64,000 nt of DNA from Gorsachius magnificus. Lineage: Eukaryota > Chordata > Aves > Pelecaniformes > Ardeidae. Below are positions 41,001 to 52,040 of the stretch, one piece after another (positions within the stretch are counted from its first letter, which is position 1; each line of letters starts with the position of its first letter). The stretch lies in assembly GCA_034008185.1 (NCBI GenBank), contig CM067082.1, positions 103,163,311 to 103,227,310 of the forward strand, given 5' to 3'. Under the pieces are notes generated by a model, which saw only the letters and a program-made list of their open reading frames with translations, searched no databases and was not told the DNA's origin. The position numbers and the translations under genes were made by a program.

Positions 41001-44000
41001 TAGCAAGTTCTATATAAAAGACTTATTAGCCATCTCATTTAGTAGCATTATGGCAATTGTTTCTTTCTGGTAGGATGAAGAACTATGATGCCTTTGGAAA
41101 GATTCTAGAAGACCTGTCAAATCTCTATCAAGTTCCAGGAAACAGGTTGCAGCCAGTTTTCACTTTTAAAATCCATGGCCAAGCCTTTGTTTACTTACAA
41201 AAATAATAATTTGCTTCTCTCTCTCCCAGTGAAGTGAAAGCAAAGGGATACCTTGTTTTGCAGGCCCTTGAAAAAGATCTTTATTCAATGTCTCTTCTAG
41301 ACAGGTAACTTGAAGTCTCTCTCTTTCACCCTTTCCCTCCACTCCCACCCCTTCATTTCACTAAAAAACAAGTTAACTGATCTAATTATAGAGCAGGATG
41401 TGGAAGGCTAATGGGTTTTCTCCCACTGGAAAGGTTGAAGCCTTTCTGCAGTTTGCCAACCCCAGGCACGCCAAACAAGATGATCTACTGAACTCCTGGG
41501 CTTTATCTACAGGATTTGCTGGGAAACTGTTTGGTTGCAAAGCTTGGGTGTGTGTGTGTGACCGCCCACCAGGAGCAAACAGTGCACCTGAAAGGCAGCA
41601 GCCCTGTTTAGATCGCCCTGGGGCAGATGTAAAACACACTGTCTGGGGTCCTGCTGTTTGGGCATCTAATTTTGTGCTCAGGTTTTAGATCAGGAGTAGT
41701 GGATGCTAGCTTTCCTCCTATCCTTTTTTTCTTTTCTCCTTTCAAAGAGCAGGATTACAGGTAGACAGGGAACAGATTTTCCTAAACCCTCTGGTAATTG
41801 TACAATGATTTTCATTCTTTTCAGAAAATCGGAGTCGAGGGCAGTGCCTTCCTTCTGGATTTTTGAAACATCTTTTCTGATAACTTGCCTATTAAGTACT
41901 ATTGGCAAGCATGGCCTTCTGTAGCTTGAAACACGCTCTTGGCTTATTTTTGTACAGTGTTCCTTTATGAAGCATACTAACTCCATGAACAAATATACTA
42001 TACCCTTGCTCATCATTGATATCTCAGTAAATATTATTTATGAGTTAAATAGATTGTTCGTCCCACCCATGATGTAAGTTGATGCACTGCAGAGTTTTAA
42101 TACACAGCTATGCAATTGCATGTATTCAGCTGTATGATCACATTTGAGGATAGCGATTGGTTCTGTTCGATTTCATTTATCCAGGTTATTTCTTCACTCT
42201 TTGCTCAACCTGCCACTCCAATATTTTTGTTGCCCTTCATTTCTGGTAAATAGTACATTAAATTGCAACATGAAACAGCTCAGATACAGGGTTGGAATTG
42301 GTAGCCCAAGTCCTAGCAGTAATGCATGAGTGGAACGATGGTGTTTTGGAAGCTGTCATAACAAATGGAGACACAATCTACTTCCAAGACAGCATCGTCT
42401 CCCTTTGATTAAGGGTGCAAATTATCCTTTACATTAGCCTAGCTAGCACTGTGACTCAGGAAACACTAATCAAGATGTGTTTTGAACTAGAACACAGGAT
42501 GTACACAGAGTTACTGAAGTACTTCATGGAAAAGTAGGACATCTGGTGCCAAGAACTGGAGGTGATTTTTTTGTTGTTTTTCCTCTTTCTTTGTGGATTC
42601 AAAGGCTTGTAATAAAAACCACTACTGAGTTGATCTTTGTTTATGGTAAAGAGCCTCTATTATAAATAAAACATGCTGTAGGGACTTACTGTGTCTGTAT
42701 TCTCAGATAGTGTACAGATATAGAGAAGGAGAAAATACAAAGAGGCCAGGTGGTTTATCAGCTACTGCAGCATTGACTTTGCAGCAGCCCAAAAGCAAAG
42801 CCAGTAATATTCTGAGGTTATGTGGGAAACCACAGTTTGGGAGTAACCGTGCGATGACAGCAGTAGTAGCTGAGATAATAGTCATGTTGCCTAAAAGGCA
42901 AATACAGTCAGCTGATAAGGTTTTTTGGCTCCACTGTCAGAAGTGAGCTTTAACTGTTAATGTGTTGTAGTTTGTAAAAGTACTTCTAAAACATGCTGCC
43001 GCTATCCTGTTGCACAACTTGATGTGAGTATCCCTTATGCAAGTATTACAACTTTCCTTTCTATTTTGGACTGGTCACTGAAAGCTAGCAGTTCAGCTCG
43101 TATTTTTAAGGCTGAACAATAGGTTATTGTGCAAGAGATAGAAACTTAAGCTAATCTTTTCAAAGATGTCTGATGTCTTTATACTCTGAGGGTTTAGCTG
43201 CTAAATGCTGACTAAGAAAATGCTGTGATTTGAACATATACTGTAATTACGAGGAATCCCCTTCCGCCCATCTACACTGCTCTTGGTTTTTTTCCCCCTT
43301 TATGTCAAGGTGCCTAACATATTTCCTGTACGGATGTGTAGTAACCATTTTTTTTTTTATTATTCCTCAGGAACTCCTATGACCATTGAATTTTACATTT
43401 CTCCCTATGAAATTTTGGAAGCAGAACTAAATCCTGGTAAAGCTAGAAAAGCAGGAATAACTAATGTGATAACTTTTTCAGCGCTACCTGTTTCATTAAG
43501 CAAAGTTCATTAATGAAAGTCAGAAGGAAGATTTAAAATTCTAGTTTAGCAGAATGATTTATGTGATGCCCTTTAGCACAATTATAATGCACATCAGGAA
43601 ACTACTTTCCTAGTTCTTGGCTGTTGACCCAAATTGAAGTGAGAGTGATATCAAACAAAGTAACTGCCTAGCCAGCATGAAAATGACTGTGGGTTGCTTG
43701 ATCTGTTCCATGGCATGTCCCAAAAGCAGCTATTGCTGCTATCACCATTGGGCAACTTTGGCATGTTGGGTATGGTCTGTGCAGGCTTCTCCTTGCTGCT
43801 CCATTGTGGCTGTCAGTTGGACCTGACCTTTTTTAAAAGACCTTACCATTGTGTGTTTTGTATGCATAGGATTAATCTACACTGACATGAGGAAAAATAA
43901 TACAAAAAGTTCTCTTTCTCCCTTAGGTTCCCAGGTATGTGGAACAAAAACAGTTGTAACCATTGAAGGCACAGATACACTCCACAAACTTCCTCTCTCT

Positions 44001-47000
44001 CCACTGCTTGTAGATTCTCAAGCAGGAGAGGACAGGTGAGGCTCTGGACACTTCTCTATACGTAAATGGATTTATGAGGCGTTGGCACTAACCTCAGCAT
44101 AACTTACATTTAGCCTCTGTTAAAACAGGAAGCTCTGTTTTATTGATGGCATTATGCTCTGTAGCTACAACCTCTATAACCTGTGGCTTTTACAGTTTTC
44201 CAAAATGGCCATTAAAGTTATGGTGTTCATATTTAACTGAGTCAATTGCATTGAACTATGGTTTTATTAATAGATTTGAAGCCAGAAGGAGCCACTGGAA
44301 CAATATTACTTAATATTCAACAAACAACTGCTGCATAGTTTCAGAATAAAAAAAGCATATATTGAGGGATATTACACATTAAGTATACAAAATAGTTTGT
44401 CATCCCACCACGGATATGGACACCTCATCTCTACTTCCGTGCTAGGCTGGAGGAAAAGTCTGAAGCCATTCTCCAAAATAAATCACTATAGAATGATTTA
44501 CAGCAAACATCCTTGTGCACTGTTCCTCAGTTTCTGGTGGCTCACTTTTCCTTTCTGCCAGTCTTCACATGAACCGTGTTTTAAAATTTTACAGGCCATA
44601 GATGCATTTATAAAGCAAAACTTTTCTCAAGACAGAAGAACTATGGAACATAATACTATACTGCTCTGGACCTGACAGTGGCCTTGCACTAAAGGGTCAA
44701 GAACTCTTTTATTGTTAAAAATTACTCATTAATTATATCAATTTCTGTAACAAGCTTTCATTCTGACTTTTTTTTTTCCAGAAACCCCACTTTTTTGCCA
44801 CTGACTGATGAACTCAGTGTGGATTTGCCAGCTTTTTTTGTGTTAAAGTTTCAGCAGCCTATTCCTATGTCCTCATCCAGTATTGAAGAGATACAAAGGC
44901 TCACAGGCATGTTATAATTGTTTTTATGACTAAGTACTTCTGTGACTATGCATTGCTTATTTGCTTTTTGTTTCCCGGTGGTAATGTTGTGAGAGGAAAA
45001 ACTGGTTTCTGGGGCAGAACATGTTCTGTTCTATCAGCCCAAGCATAACATTTTAGCAACCAATGCAAACCAGAAAAGTTCTAAGAAAAACATGACAATT
45101 ACAGGCAAAGCTGTTAAACACTCTACCTCAAATTCCATTAACAAAAAGGGTTATAAGAAAGGAGACTAATGTTTTTGTCTTTTCGAAACATTGGTTTTGG
45201 TTTTAATATTAGCTTTCATGTACAGTCATAACGTAAATGCTAATAAAAAAATTACCTGTTTCAGGAATTCAGATTACGGGCTTGAAACTAGCTTCACTAT
45301 ATGAGCTGATTGTTCAGTCTACCCTTAAAGAAAAATGCAGTGAAGACTTGTCTACACATAAATCCTGTTTCTTTGTGGTGAGTATAGTGTGCATTTGACA
45401 CACGCTCTGCCCTTGCGCAAGATATATACTGAATTGTATTTCCCCATAAGCAAGCAGTGCAGACTTCCCAGGATCCCAACAGTATTTAAATGCTCTTTAG
45501 GAAATAGTTCAAGTTATTTATGAAACAATATTAGGCCCTTTCAAGTAAGTGAGCTGCTCATCCTCATTGATGAAATACTGTGTGTCTGGCTGCTGAAGTC
45601 ATACTAATTTGTCTGTGTGTAACTCAAATATTTTACTCTTCTAAAAATTGCTCAGAACTTTATCATTAATGCCTTAATAAGAAGGAAACTTATTGGCTGG
45701 TGTGAGGAGCAAGTTCCAAGATGGTACTTACCTAGATTTTTGAAGGTCTTCATCATGCTGTATGTCACAGTATTTTAACAAAAAAGATTTCTTGATTAGG
45801 TAACACTGAGAATAGGAACTGGCAGGAAGAAAAGTGTAAAGTGTTACAACAGTAATGTCAATTACTGTCTAGAGCCATGGTTGTTTGGCTTCCCTTTTAA
45901 TAACTATTTTATTAAGTAGTATTTAATTTAGGCTGCATTAGATGTAGGGGAAGAGTTTTATAATAGAAAATGGTGGCTAAGATGCTTTCTGCCAGACTTA
46001 AGTACAGGGCAACTACAGGACAACCTTCAAAAATCTACTTTTTTTGCTAGGAAGCGTTAATTTTGCAATTCATGGCAACAAAAGTAGAGGGCACTTCCTT
46101 CTCTTCCTCTAGTGGTGGTAGCCAAGCCCATTGCCTACATAGTTCTTGGTCTTTGAGGTGGTAGTACAGAAGGTAGTACTAGTAAGTTTATACCATGCTA
46201 AAACAAGGTTTAGCAAAGCTGTCTTCTATAAAACCCATAAGATAAGATGAATTTTTCATTTCCATTAGACACACATGAAAGGCTCTGTAACTCTTCAGCA
46301 ATTCCCTAAAATGTTAGTACTTGCTGGGACAATGTTTTGCTTCTGAGTTTAAAGATTTTGTTTTGAGAAATAGATTACAAAATTGAATTCGAACCTTGAA
46401 AGGAATTTAGGGGAAACTCTTCTGCTCCATGAACGCATGAGGAAAAGTTTATTCTGCTCTTTAGCTTTTCTTAACATAGACCCTGCTAATTAACTGCCCT
46501 GCCCTGTTCTTGAGGTGACAGTTCCCATTTGGCATCCTGAAGTAGGTAACACAATATTGCACTTCTAATTTTGTCATAGAATCACTGTCAACATGGACAG
46601 GTGGTGAACTTTTCATACTATCTCCTCTTTCCTCCTCTTCAAATGAATCATTGGGAGATATTGTAGCCAAACATGCTTCTCCAAAGAAAGCAGTAGTGAT
46701 GGAGGGAGGAAAAACATATGACACCCCTGAGAGATTTCAGGCAAAACTGCTGTCTTATTTGTACAACTGTCAACCAGCACTACTATGACATTCTTCTGAG
46801 AGAAGACCTGGGTTGTTAGCATTTCTATAGCCCACAGGGCTCTTAAAAGTAGTTGGAAGAATTGGTGGCACCTGAACTCCTGACTACTTGGCTCTGGGTC
46901 TATTTGCCTAATTTGGATGCATTTGGGAGGGAGAGTGGATCTCATTTAGCTTCCTCTAAGGATTATACTTCTACTGAAAGGCAGAGAGACATGAAGGACA

Positions 47001-49843
47001 CACTAGAAGCGTGTCTTCCAAAAATATTTTTGCTGTCAGATTGTGCAGTTGCCTGATAACATCAAGCTTTACTTTCTTGTTTTCAGTGCTTGAAATATCA
47101 CCATATTTGTTGTTCAGTCTCTTCCAGATTGCCCGGAGCACTGTTACTTCATAAACAAGGGCTCAGAAAAATCGGATTTAGCAGGAGCCTTGGTCAGTAA
47201 AATTCCATTTAGCCATCCTAAGTGTGTGCCTGACGTAATAGAGATTCTTCGACATCAAGTGGCATATAACTGTCTTATTAGCAGCTGTGTCTCTGAGAAG
47301 CATATAAATGAAGGTAAATTGTGTGGTTGGAAGTAATGGCAGAGTATTGGAGAGAAACTAGCTTCTAAGGGGGCGTTAACAGATTTACTGCTCACTTGCC
47401 AAAGCTGTCATTACTTGTAGAGTATTTCCAATGATTAAAAAAACCTGAATTCTAGTGTTATACTTTGAATATTTTTTCTAAAAAAAAAAAACCTCCTAGG
47501 CCTGACACTTCTATAAGCATAAACTAAGTTGCCAAAGTAATGAATAATTAGGTTCTACCACATCAGTATTTTTTAAAATTCTGGCATGTGATTCAGCCCA
47601 AAAGAATCCAGGTTCAATGGATGGATATCACTAAATAGTTATTTTATTTCTAGATAATTCAGAACTGCTTTACTTTGAAGTGGTACCACACAAGAAGACC
47701 AGCTTTTCTGTCTTTTTCCTTCATCCTCTGAAAGAGAATTTAGCCTGTGGTACGTGTGAAATAATTGATACTGCCCTCTTTGTTGGCCTGACAAGGGACT
47801 TGGTTCCATCTAGGCTCTTGCACTATGCTTCTCGGTTACAAACATGTTCTAAGGGCTATTCTCAATGGTGTGCAACCCATGAAAAACACAAAGTAGTACT
47901 TGTGTATAAATTGTTTACTAAAAAGTGTTCTGTATTCAGCATAAGACAGAAAGTAAATGCAAATATTCAAGTCCTATTCTGTCTCAGCCTGCAGTCAATT
48001 AATAAACTGTAAGTTCTACTGTTTCTGATTTAAGTATATCAGGAAAAAGCAAGCCTTATGGAAGAGCATTACTGCAAGCCCCTTCCCATTGACTTCAGTC
48101 TTATCTCTTTTGAAGCATCAGAATGAAAAGATGGTTTTCAGTGGTTATAAAAATGTTTATTTTGGAATACTTGTATTCTGTTCTTTCTTAGTGCTAATTG
48201 ATGTTATAACCTCCAGAGAAATCCAATGTCACCTTCATTTAAATCCTCAAGATCCAACTCTAAATTCTAGTGATGACTTTATAGCAAGAGCTGTGAAGCG
48301 GTAAGTAGTTTTATTTTGTTTTGTAACAGTTGGAATGAACCTCAGATGTCCATTTAATATAAAAATCATCTGCATTCACAATGCTATAAACTCAGCAACC
48401 AGAAAATTTCACTCTAGTAAAAAGTTGTGATATAATAGTGAGAATAAGTTACTTCAGTGTTTTAAGTACCTATCTCCTTTAAAAATTTTAAACATTAATA
48501 GTGATGGGAAGTGTTTCTAGTAGAAAGCATGTGGGCTAGGGAAACACTTCTGAATGAAGAGAGTTTTACCTTTTATAAAGATGCTTTTTTCTTTTGTAAA
48601 CATGCTTTTCTGAAGAGACTAGCTGATGGCAGTCTCATGACTGGTATAACTTACAATAGCATGGAAAGCACTTTTTCCACACCTACCTAATACCAATCAG
48701 CGCTTCTTTTCAGAAAGTGAGGTGTATCTGGCATGTCTCCAACACTGTCTCTGGCTTGTTTTCTGAAACAAATGCTGAGAGGCAAGTTGGTGTGACACAT
48801 GAACATACGCTAGAGAAAGGACTGAGCGCAGTAATTCATTTGGCATAAGCTAGTATACAACTACTGTTTATTTGATGACAGCAAGATCAATGCAGGCCAG
48901 ATTTTAAACCTGTGTAACTCTGCCTGTCCTGTCTTAAGTCACAGGATACTAGATACCAATCCTGGAACCAAGTAACTCTATTGTTGGAGTGGAAAGAAAC
49001 TCCTCTAGTGTAGATAGCATTTTAGAAAAGATTTGCTCTGTACATGTTTTATATAGGACATGAAAGTTACAACTATAAAACTCAGCAAGAGTGAATATAT
49101 TTCAATATTATTAGTTTAGGTTTTCATTAGAAGCACCTTTATGACTCCTTTTTTTTTTTTGTTTGTTTGTTTTGACCAAATGCTCCCACTGTTTCTATCA
49201 AAGCTTCTTTGCATGGCCAAGCTCAAAGATCCAGCACTTGATTTCATTGTGTCAACACATGTTTCTGGTATAGCACATGTAGTTATACTGTAGTTACAAT
49301 GTAATGCCTATTAGGTTGTACAAGGCAAAAAGATGGGAGGAGGTTAGTGCTGTCTTTCACCACATGTATCATTCAGGTGCCAGCCACAGTTTTAAAAAAG
49401 TAGTATGTTGAAGAATGGATGAAGTCTGTAGCAGTGACTAATGTTTCACTTCCTCCTTCAGGTGCATGTCAGTCCCAATTGTCATGAGAGCTATTTTCAG
49501 GAACACTGCCAAGGTGAAAGCTGATAGTGAAACACAAGATGTGGAAGTAGACACGAAACAAAAACCTGAACCGCCATGTGAGCAAATTACGGATTCTGAT
49601 AGTCTTGGAGAAAGTCTTTCTGTGGCTGGTCAGCAAGATTTGGTAGTGACTGATAAGCTAAGTATTACAGACAGCTCAACAGAAAATCTCTCCACAGCCA
49701 AACTGGAAACTCCAGGTGATAACAGAGAAAAAAGTAACCCCACAATAAGCACAGAAACTTTGTGTAGAGTGGAGGAAAGTAATTCCACAGCTAGTACAGA
49801 AGCTGTTATGATAGGTAAGGAAAACACACAATCTAGTGTTTGA
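34957..49843 (+). CDS. MED1L: MED1-like Mediator subunit gene, 16 coding exons (first exon not found)
   Basis: MED1 is the Mediator middle-module subunit that links transcription activators to RNA polymerase II in the nucleus. Spliced exons: 34957-35060, 36111-36195, 36565-36619, 37065-37197, 38270-38298, 41074-41145, 41230-41304, 42254-42318, 43371-43436, 43927-44035, 44782-44906, 45265-45377, 47118-47313, 47654-47749, 48192-48300, 49462-49843. All phases join and give about 603 uninterrupted codons. Similarity to human MED1 runs in order from its N-terminal helix (PW.ET.KLV) to the MRAI segment near residue 550, including VTIEGT, VDLPA, PIPM, HQVAYN and DDFIA. The ~1000-residue disordered tail and NR boxes of MED1 are missing; a Ser/Thr/Glu/Asp-rich tail of ~100 residues ends the protein. 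It runs opposite to both neighbours. The symbol is used for a MED1 paralogue; divergence shows that it is not MED1 itself. The ATG exon lies upstream and was not located. Confidence 0.88.
36111..36195 (+). CDS. MED1L: MED1-like exon B
   Basis: The acceptor is GTGCTAG|GAT and the donor is AATG|GTAATG. It encodes QPPRQPVSN and [13 protein letters not shown], the counterpart of MED1 LVSCLETLQKAL. It ends with one base of a split Ala codon. Confidence 0.85.
36565..36619 (+). CDS. MED1L: MED1-like exon C
   Basis: The acceptor is TTTTTGCAG|CT and the donor is AAGG|GTAAGT. It encodes [17 protein letters not shown], against MED1 SLPAMTDRLESIARQNG. Confidence 0.9.
37065..37197 (+). CDS. MED1L: MED1-like exon D
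   Basis: The acceptor is CTCCTAAG|G after a long T tract, and the donor is CTGTG|GTAAAG, phase 0. It encodes [14 protein letters not shown] and [12 protein letters not shown], against MED1 CYITSDMFYVEVQL and DVKVAHHGENPV, one of the best-conserved stretches. Confidence 0.92.
38270..38298 (+). CDS. MED1L: MED1-like exon E (29-base microexon)
   Basis: The acceptor is TCCTGTAG|G and the donor is CTAAG|GTAAAG. It encodes [10 protein letters not shown], against MED1 SCPELVQQLR. Its length is not a multiple of three, so skipping it would shift the frame. Confidence 0.88.
39736..40268 (-). mobile_element. CR1 LINE 3' fragment in a MED1-like intron
   Basis: The left end GAATCACAGAATGGCAAGGG is the CR1 3' end. 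Reading leftward on the minus strand gives the usual terminal segments ([31 protein letters not shown]). The last ~530 bases of the element are present and the frame is broken near 40140. It lies in the 2.8-kb intron between exons E and F, antisense to the gene. Confidence 0.9.
41074..41145 (+). CDS. MED1L: MED1-like exon F
   Basis: The acceptor is TCTGGTAG|G and the donor is AACAG|GTTGCA, which is weak. It encodes [17 protein letters not shown], against MED1 EFSKHLKGLVNLYNLPG. Confidence 0.88.
41230..41304 (+). CDS. MED1L: MED1-like exon G
   Basis: It follows an intron of only 84 bases with a CT-rich acceptor, CTCTCCCAG|T. It encodes [17 protein letters not shown] and SMSLLD, against MED1 KLKTKMYLALQSLEQDL. 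The donor is GACAG|GTAACT. Confidence 0.9.
42254..42318 (+). CDS. MED1L: MED1-like exon H
   Basis: The acceptor is GTAAATAG|T and the donor is TAGCA|GTAATG, both moderate. It encodes [17 protein letters not shown]. After the splice it reads on as ...SRTPMTIEF, in register and with the same spacing as MED1 VGYLTPRSGGHLMNLKY. This is the least conserved and least certain exon, but it is the only candidate in the interval that keeps both phases. Confidence 0.7.
43371..43436 (+). CDS. MED1L: MED1-like exon I
   Basis: The acceptor is ATTCCTCAG|GA and the donor is CCTG|GTAAAG. It encodes [19 protein letters not shown], against MED1 HLMNLKYYVSPSDLLDD. Confidence 0.9.
43927..44035 (+). CDS. MED1L: MED1-like exon J
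   Basis: The acceptor is CTCCCTTAG|GT and the donor is GACAG|GTGAGG. It encodes [17 protein letters not shown], against MED1 VTIEGTSAVYKLPIAPL. It holds the only formal LXXLL string I noticed in the protein (LSPLL), but that lies inside the folded domain and contains a proline, so it is not a likely receptor box. Confidence 0.92.
44782..44906 (+). CDS. MED1L: MED1-like exon K (followed by a GC donor)
   Basis: The acceptor is a long T tract plus CCAG|A. It encodes [17 protein letters not shown] and IEEIQRLT, against MED1 VDLPACFFLKFPQPIPV. The reading-frame join to the next exon needs the exon to end at ACAG|GCATGT, a GC rather than GT donor. Confidence 0.88.
45265..45377 (+). CDS. MED1L: MED1-like exon L
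   Basis: The acceptor is TGTTTCAG|GA and the donor is TTTGTG|GTGAGT, phase 0. It encodes [17 protein letters not shown], against MED1 GIPLFETQPTYAPLYELI. Confidence 0.88.
47118..47313 (+). CDS. MED1L: MED1-like exon M
   Basis: The acceptor is TTGTTCAG|T and the donor is GAAG|GTAAAT. It encodes [21 protein letters not shown] and [15 protein letters not shown], against MED1 HCYFLNKDAP, TLVSKITFQHP and LIRHQVAYNTLIGSC. This is the longest and clearest internal match. Confidence 0.93.
47654..47749 (+). CDS. MED1L: MED1-like exon N
   Basis: The acceptor is TATTTCTAG|AT and the donor is CTGTG|GTACGT. It encodes [17 protein letters not shown], against MED1 LQFEVCPLSESRFSVSF. Confidence 0.9.
48192..48300 (+). 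CDS. MED1L: MED1-like exon O
   Basis: The acceptor is TTTCTTAG|TG and the donor is AGCG|GTAAGT. It encodes [16 protein letters not shown] and [10 protein letters not shown], against MED1 DDFIAKVVQR. Confidence 0.92.
49462..49843 (+). CDS. MED1L: MED1-like exon P with stop codon
   Basis: The acceptor is CTCCTTCAG|G. The exon opens [18 protein letters not shown], against MED1 CMSIPVTMRAIRRKAETI, then leaves MED1 similarity and becomes a Ser/Thr/Glu/Asp-rich tail (for example [13 protein letters not shown]) with no receptor box. The stop is at 49841-49843. A strong donor, ATAG|GTAAGG at 49815, lies just before the stop, so an alternative ending is possible. Confidence 0.85.
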
Positions 49844-49966
49844 TAATCAAACAGGAAAGAAATATTTTCACTGGCATAGACTGCTTTTGTAGAAGGAGTT
49901 GGAGAGAACTTGGCAAGCTCACTGTCTACTTAGTAATTTGTGAATGGAGTTTCCTCTTTAGACGCT

Positions 49967-50171
49967 ATTAAATACATAGAAGTAATGCTCTTGAATTTGC
50001 ATTTTTAAACTTCCAACTTTGGAATATCAAACACTGCTCTAGTAACCTTTTATTTTTGTCTGCACCATATTCTACCATGGCATGGAAGAAATTTCTAACA
50101 TATGTGATACAGGCTATAACATAACTTGTAGAAAAGTAATGTTTATCCATGTCAGCATTACGCTAAATAAA
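49967..50171 (+). terminator. Candidate polyadenylation signals of the MED1-like gene
   Basis: ATTAAA at 49967-49972 and AATAAA at 50166-50171 lie 120-330 bases after the stop codon. Either could end the transcript. Such hexamers are common in AT-rich DNA, so this is position-based only. Confidence 0.35.
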
Positions 50172-51583
50172 TTGAGAAAAAGTTGTTTGAACAATTTTGT
50201 ACATACATAATTAATGCAGACAGACCTATTTGTCCACTATTTCAGAAACAGGTTTAGTAAGAGACTCTTAATTGCAGTTCTGTTTTCCCCTAATGTAAAG
50301 TGGTACTGAATGGCAGGCAAACTTACAGTCTACCAACTCTGTGGCAGGATAATAGTCTTTAGTAAGAAAGTTGTAAACTCAGTCTCTGAAAATCAAGTAA
50401 TTTTTACCTTAGCTTTTTTTTCTGGCCTCAAAGTAAAAAACAGTTTTGTGAATTTTTTTTTTTTTGAAAGTGTAGTTAAGCTGGCTATTCAAAATTGCAG
50501 TTTGTCTCTGTCTAATCCTGCTCTGTCTCAGACATGAAGGAAAGTTATAAACAACTTAAAACAAGTAAACCCCTAACTTACTGTAAAACAGTTTAATTAG
50601 TGTAAAACCAGAGACAGGCATTCACAAAGAAAAGACTTCCTGACAAGAGCAATTTCAGCTACAGTTAAGGCAAGCAACAGGAAAAGGAGTCAAACATAGA
50701 ACGTTGGCACAGAAATACAAAGTTGTCAGGAATATACATGCGTGGCTGATGGTGTGTTTCTAAGAGAAGAAGAATAAGCCTGGCTTCCTGAAGAGTTTGG
50801 GAAAAACACAATGGGAGTGAGGGAGGGAGAGTTCAGGCTAGAAGAACTGGCAAAATAAACACAAAAATAACACAAGGAAGTTCATTAGACTAGAAATGTG
50901 ATCAGTGTGGTCTAACAGGGTAAAAGTTGATGGTCTAACAGTAAAACAATGGAATTGTCAGTAATTCTGCATTTGAAGAGAATGGTGTGTGTTCAGCAAA
51001 AGTGAAATAAATAGAACTGTCTGAGGAGAAAAAAACCAGTTTTTAACCATGAAAGTGCACTGCATAGTGGTTACAAAAGGTAAAAGGAAGAATTTGACAA
51101 AAGGTGAAAAATTCCTCAATATTATATAGCCACTAGAGAGAGTCACAGCACTCTAGAAATCAGCAAGTCCCATTCTATTTTGCACATAGTTAGCATATCA
51201 CCACCAGCAGCTTATTCTGCAAGAATAGCTTGTCCATAGCACTTATTTTTTAGATATTAGTGGAGACCTATTTAAAGGGGCTATTTAGGGGACCTGTTCC
51301 ATTTCTGAACTGCTGTCTAAAGAGAAAGTGAGGGTGAAATCATAGCTTCTGACACAGAACATGTAAATCTTTGTAGAGCTTTAAAAGTCATTTCCCCTTT
51401 CTGTGAACATTATGCTTAAGATTGAATGCAAGAGGGTTTTTTTTTCCAGGAGCCAAAGCATGGTGAAGACTTACAGAAATTACCTCTATTGGGAAGTATC
51501 AGAATCAGAGTTCCCTAAAATGAAGTGATGCATCAGCCCGTACATGGTCCACAAACTGAGAATCAAATCCAGTTGAGGTAATT

Positions 51584-52040
51584 TTAAATACCATGAGACA
51601 GTTCCTGACACCGATGTTCCAGTCGCTGGACATGATGGAGTATATCCAGTGATAAGCCCAGTTGCTCTACTAGCCAAATAGTCTGCTTTTTAACCCAAGC
51701 AAGCGTTGACGTTTCAGGATCTGTGCAGAGTTTTGCCTTGCTGCACTTGGACTGCAAGGAACCAACCTCACCATTATTTCTACAAATGTTTTCACTAGAG
51801 CTGCCAACATCTTCATGTTTTCCAGCTTTAACTTCATTGTACTCTGTCCCAGCTGGAGCTGTGTGATTAAGGTCTATGTCCTGAACAGAATCTAAAATGT
51901 GTCCGAGATGTGGCTGTTGTTCAGTAGAATTCAGATATGTAAGCACATCATCTTCATGCTTTCCAACCACATCAAGAAGATTATTTATCTTACTTAAAGC
52001 AGAATCATGTCCATTAAAATGACACCAGGATAAGAGAGCA
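51584..52040 (-). CDS. YAE1: YAE1 last coding exon
   Basis: The acceptor is CACTTTCCAG|T. It begins SALLSWCHFNGHDS and ends HRCQELSHGI with the stop at 51584-51586. The middle is acidic and poorly conserved, as in other species; the ends match human YAE1. Confidence 0.92.

Noticed and set aside
42710..42946. 78-codon frame in the intron between MED1-like exons H and I
   Set aside because: No MED1 similarity, and including it would break the H-I phase; it ends in a stop.
50592..50597. ATTAAA on the minus strand as the YAE1 polyadenylation signal
   Set aside because: Possible, but one hexamer 1 kb past the stop in AT-rich DNA is not enough for a separate feature.
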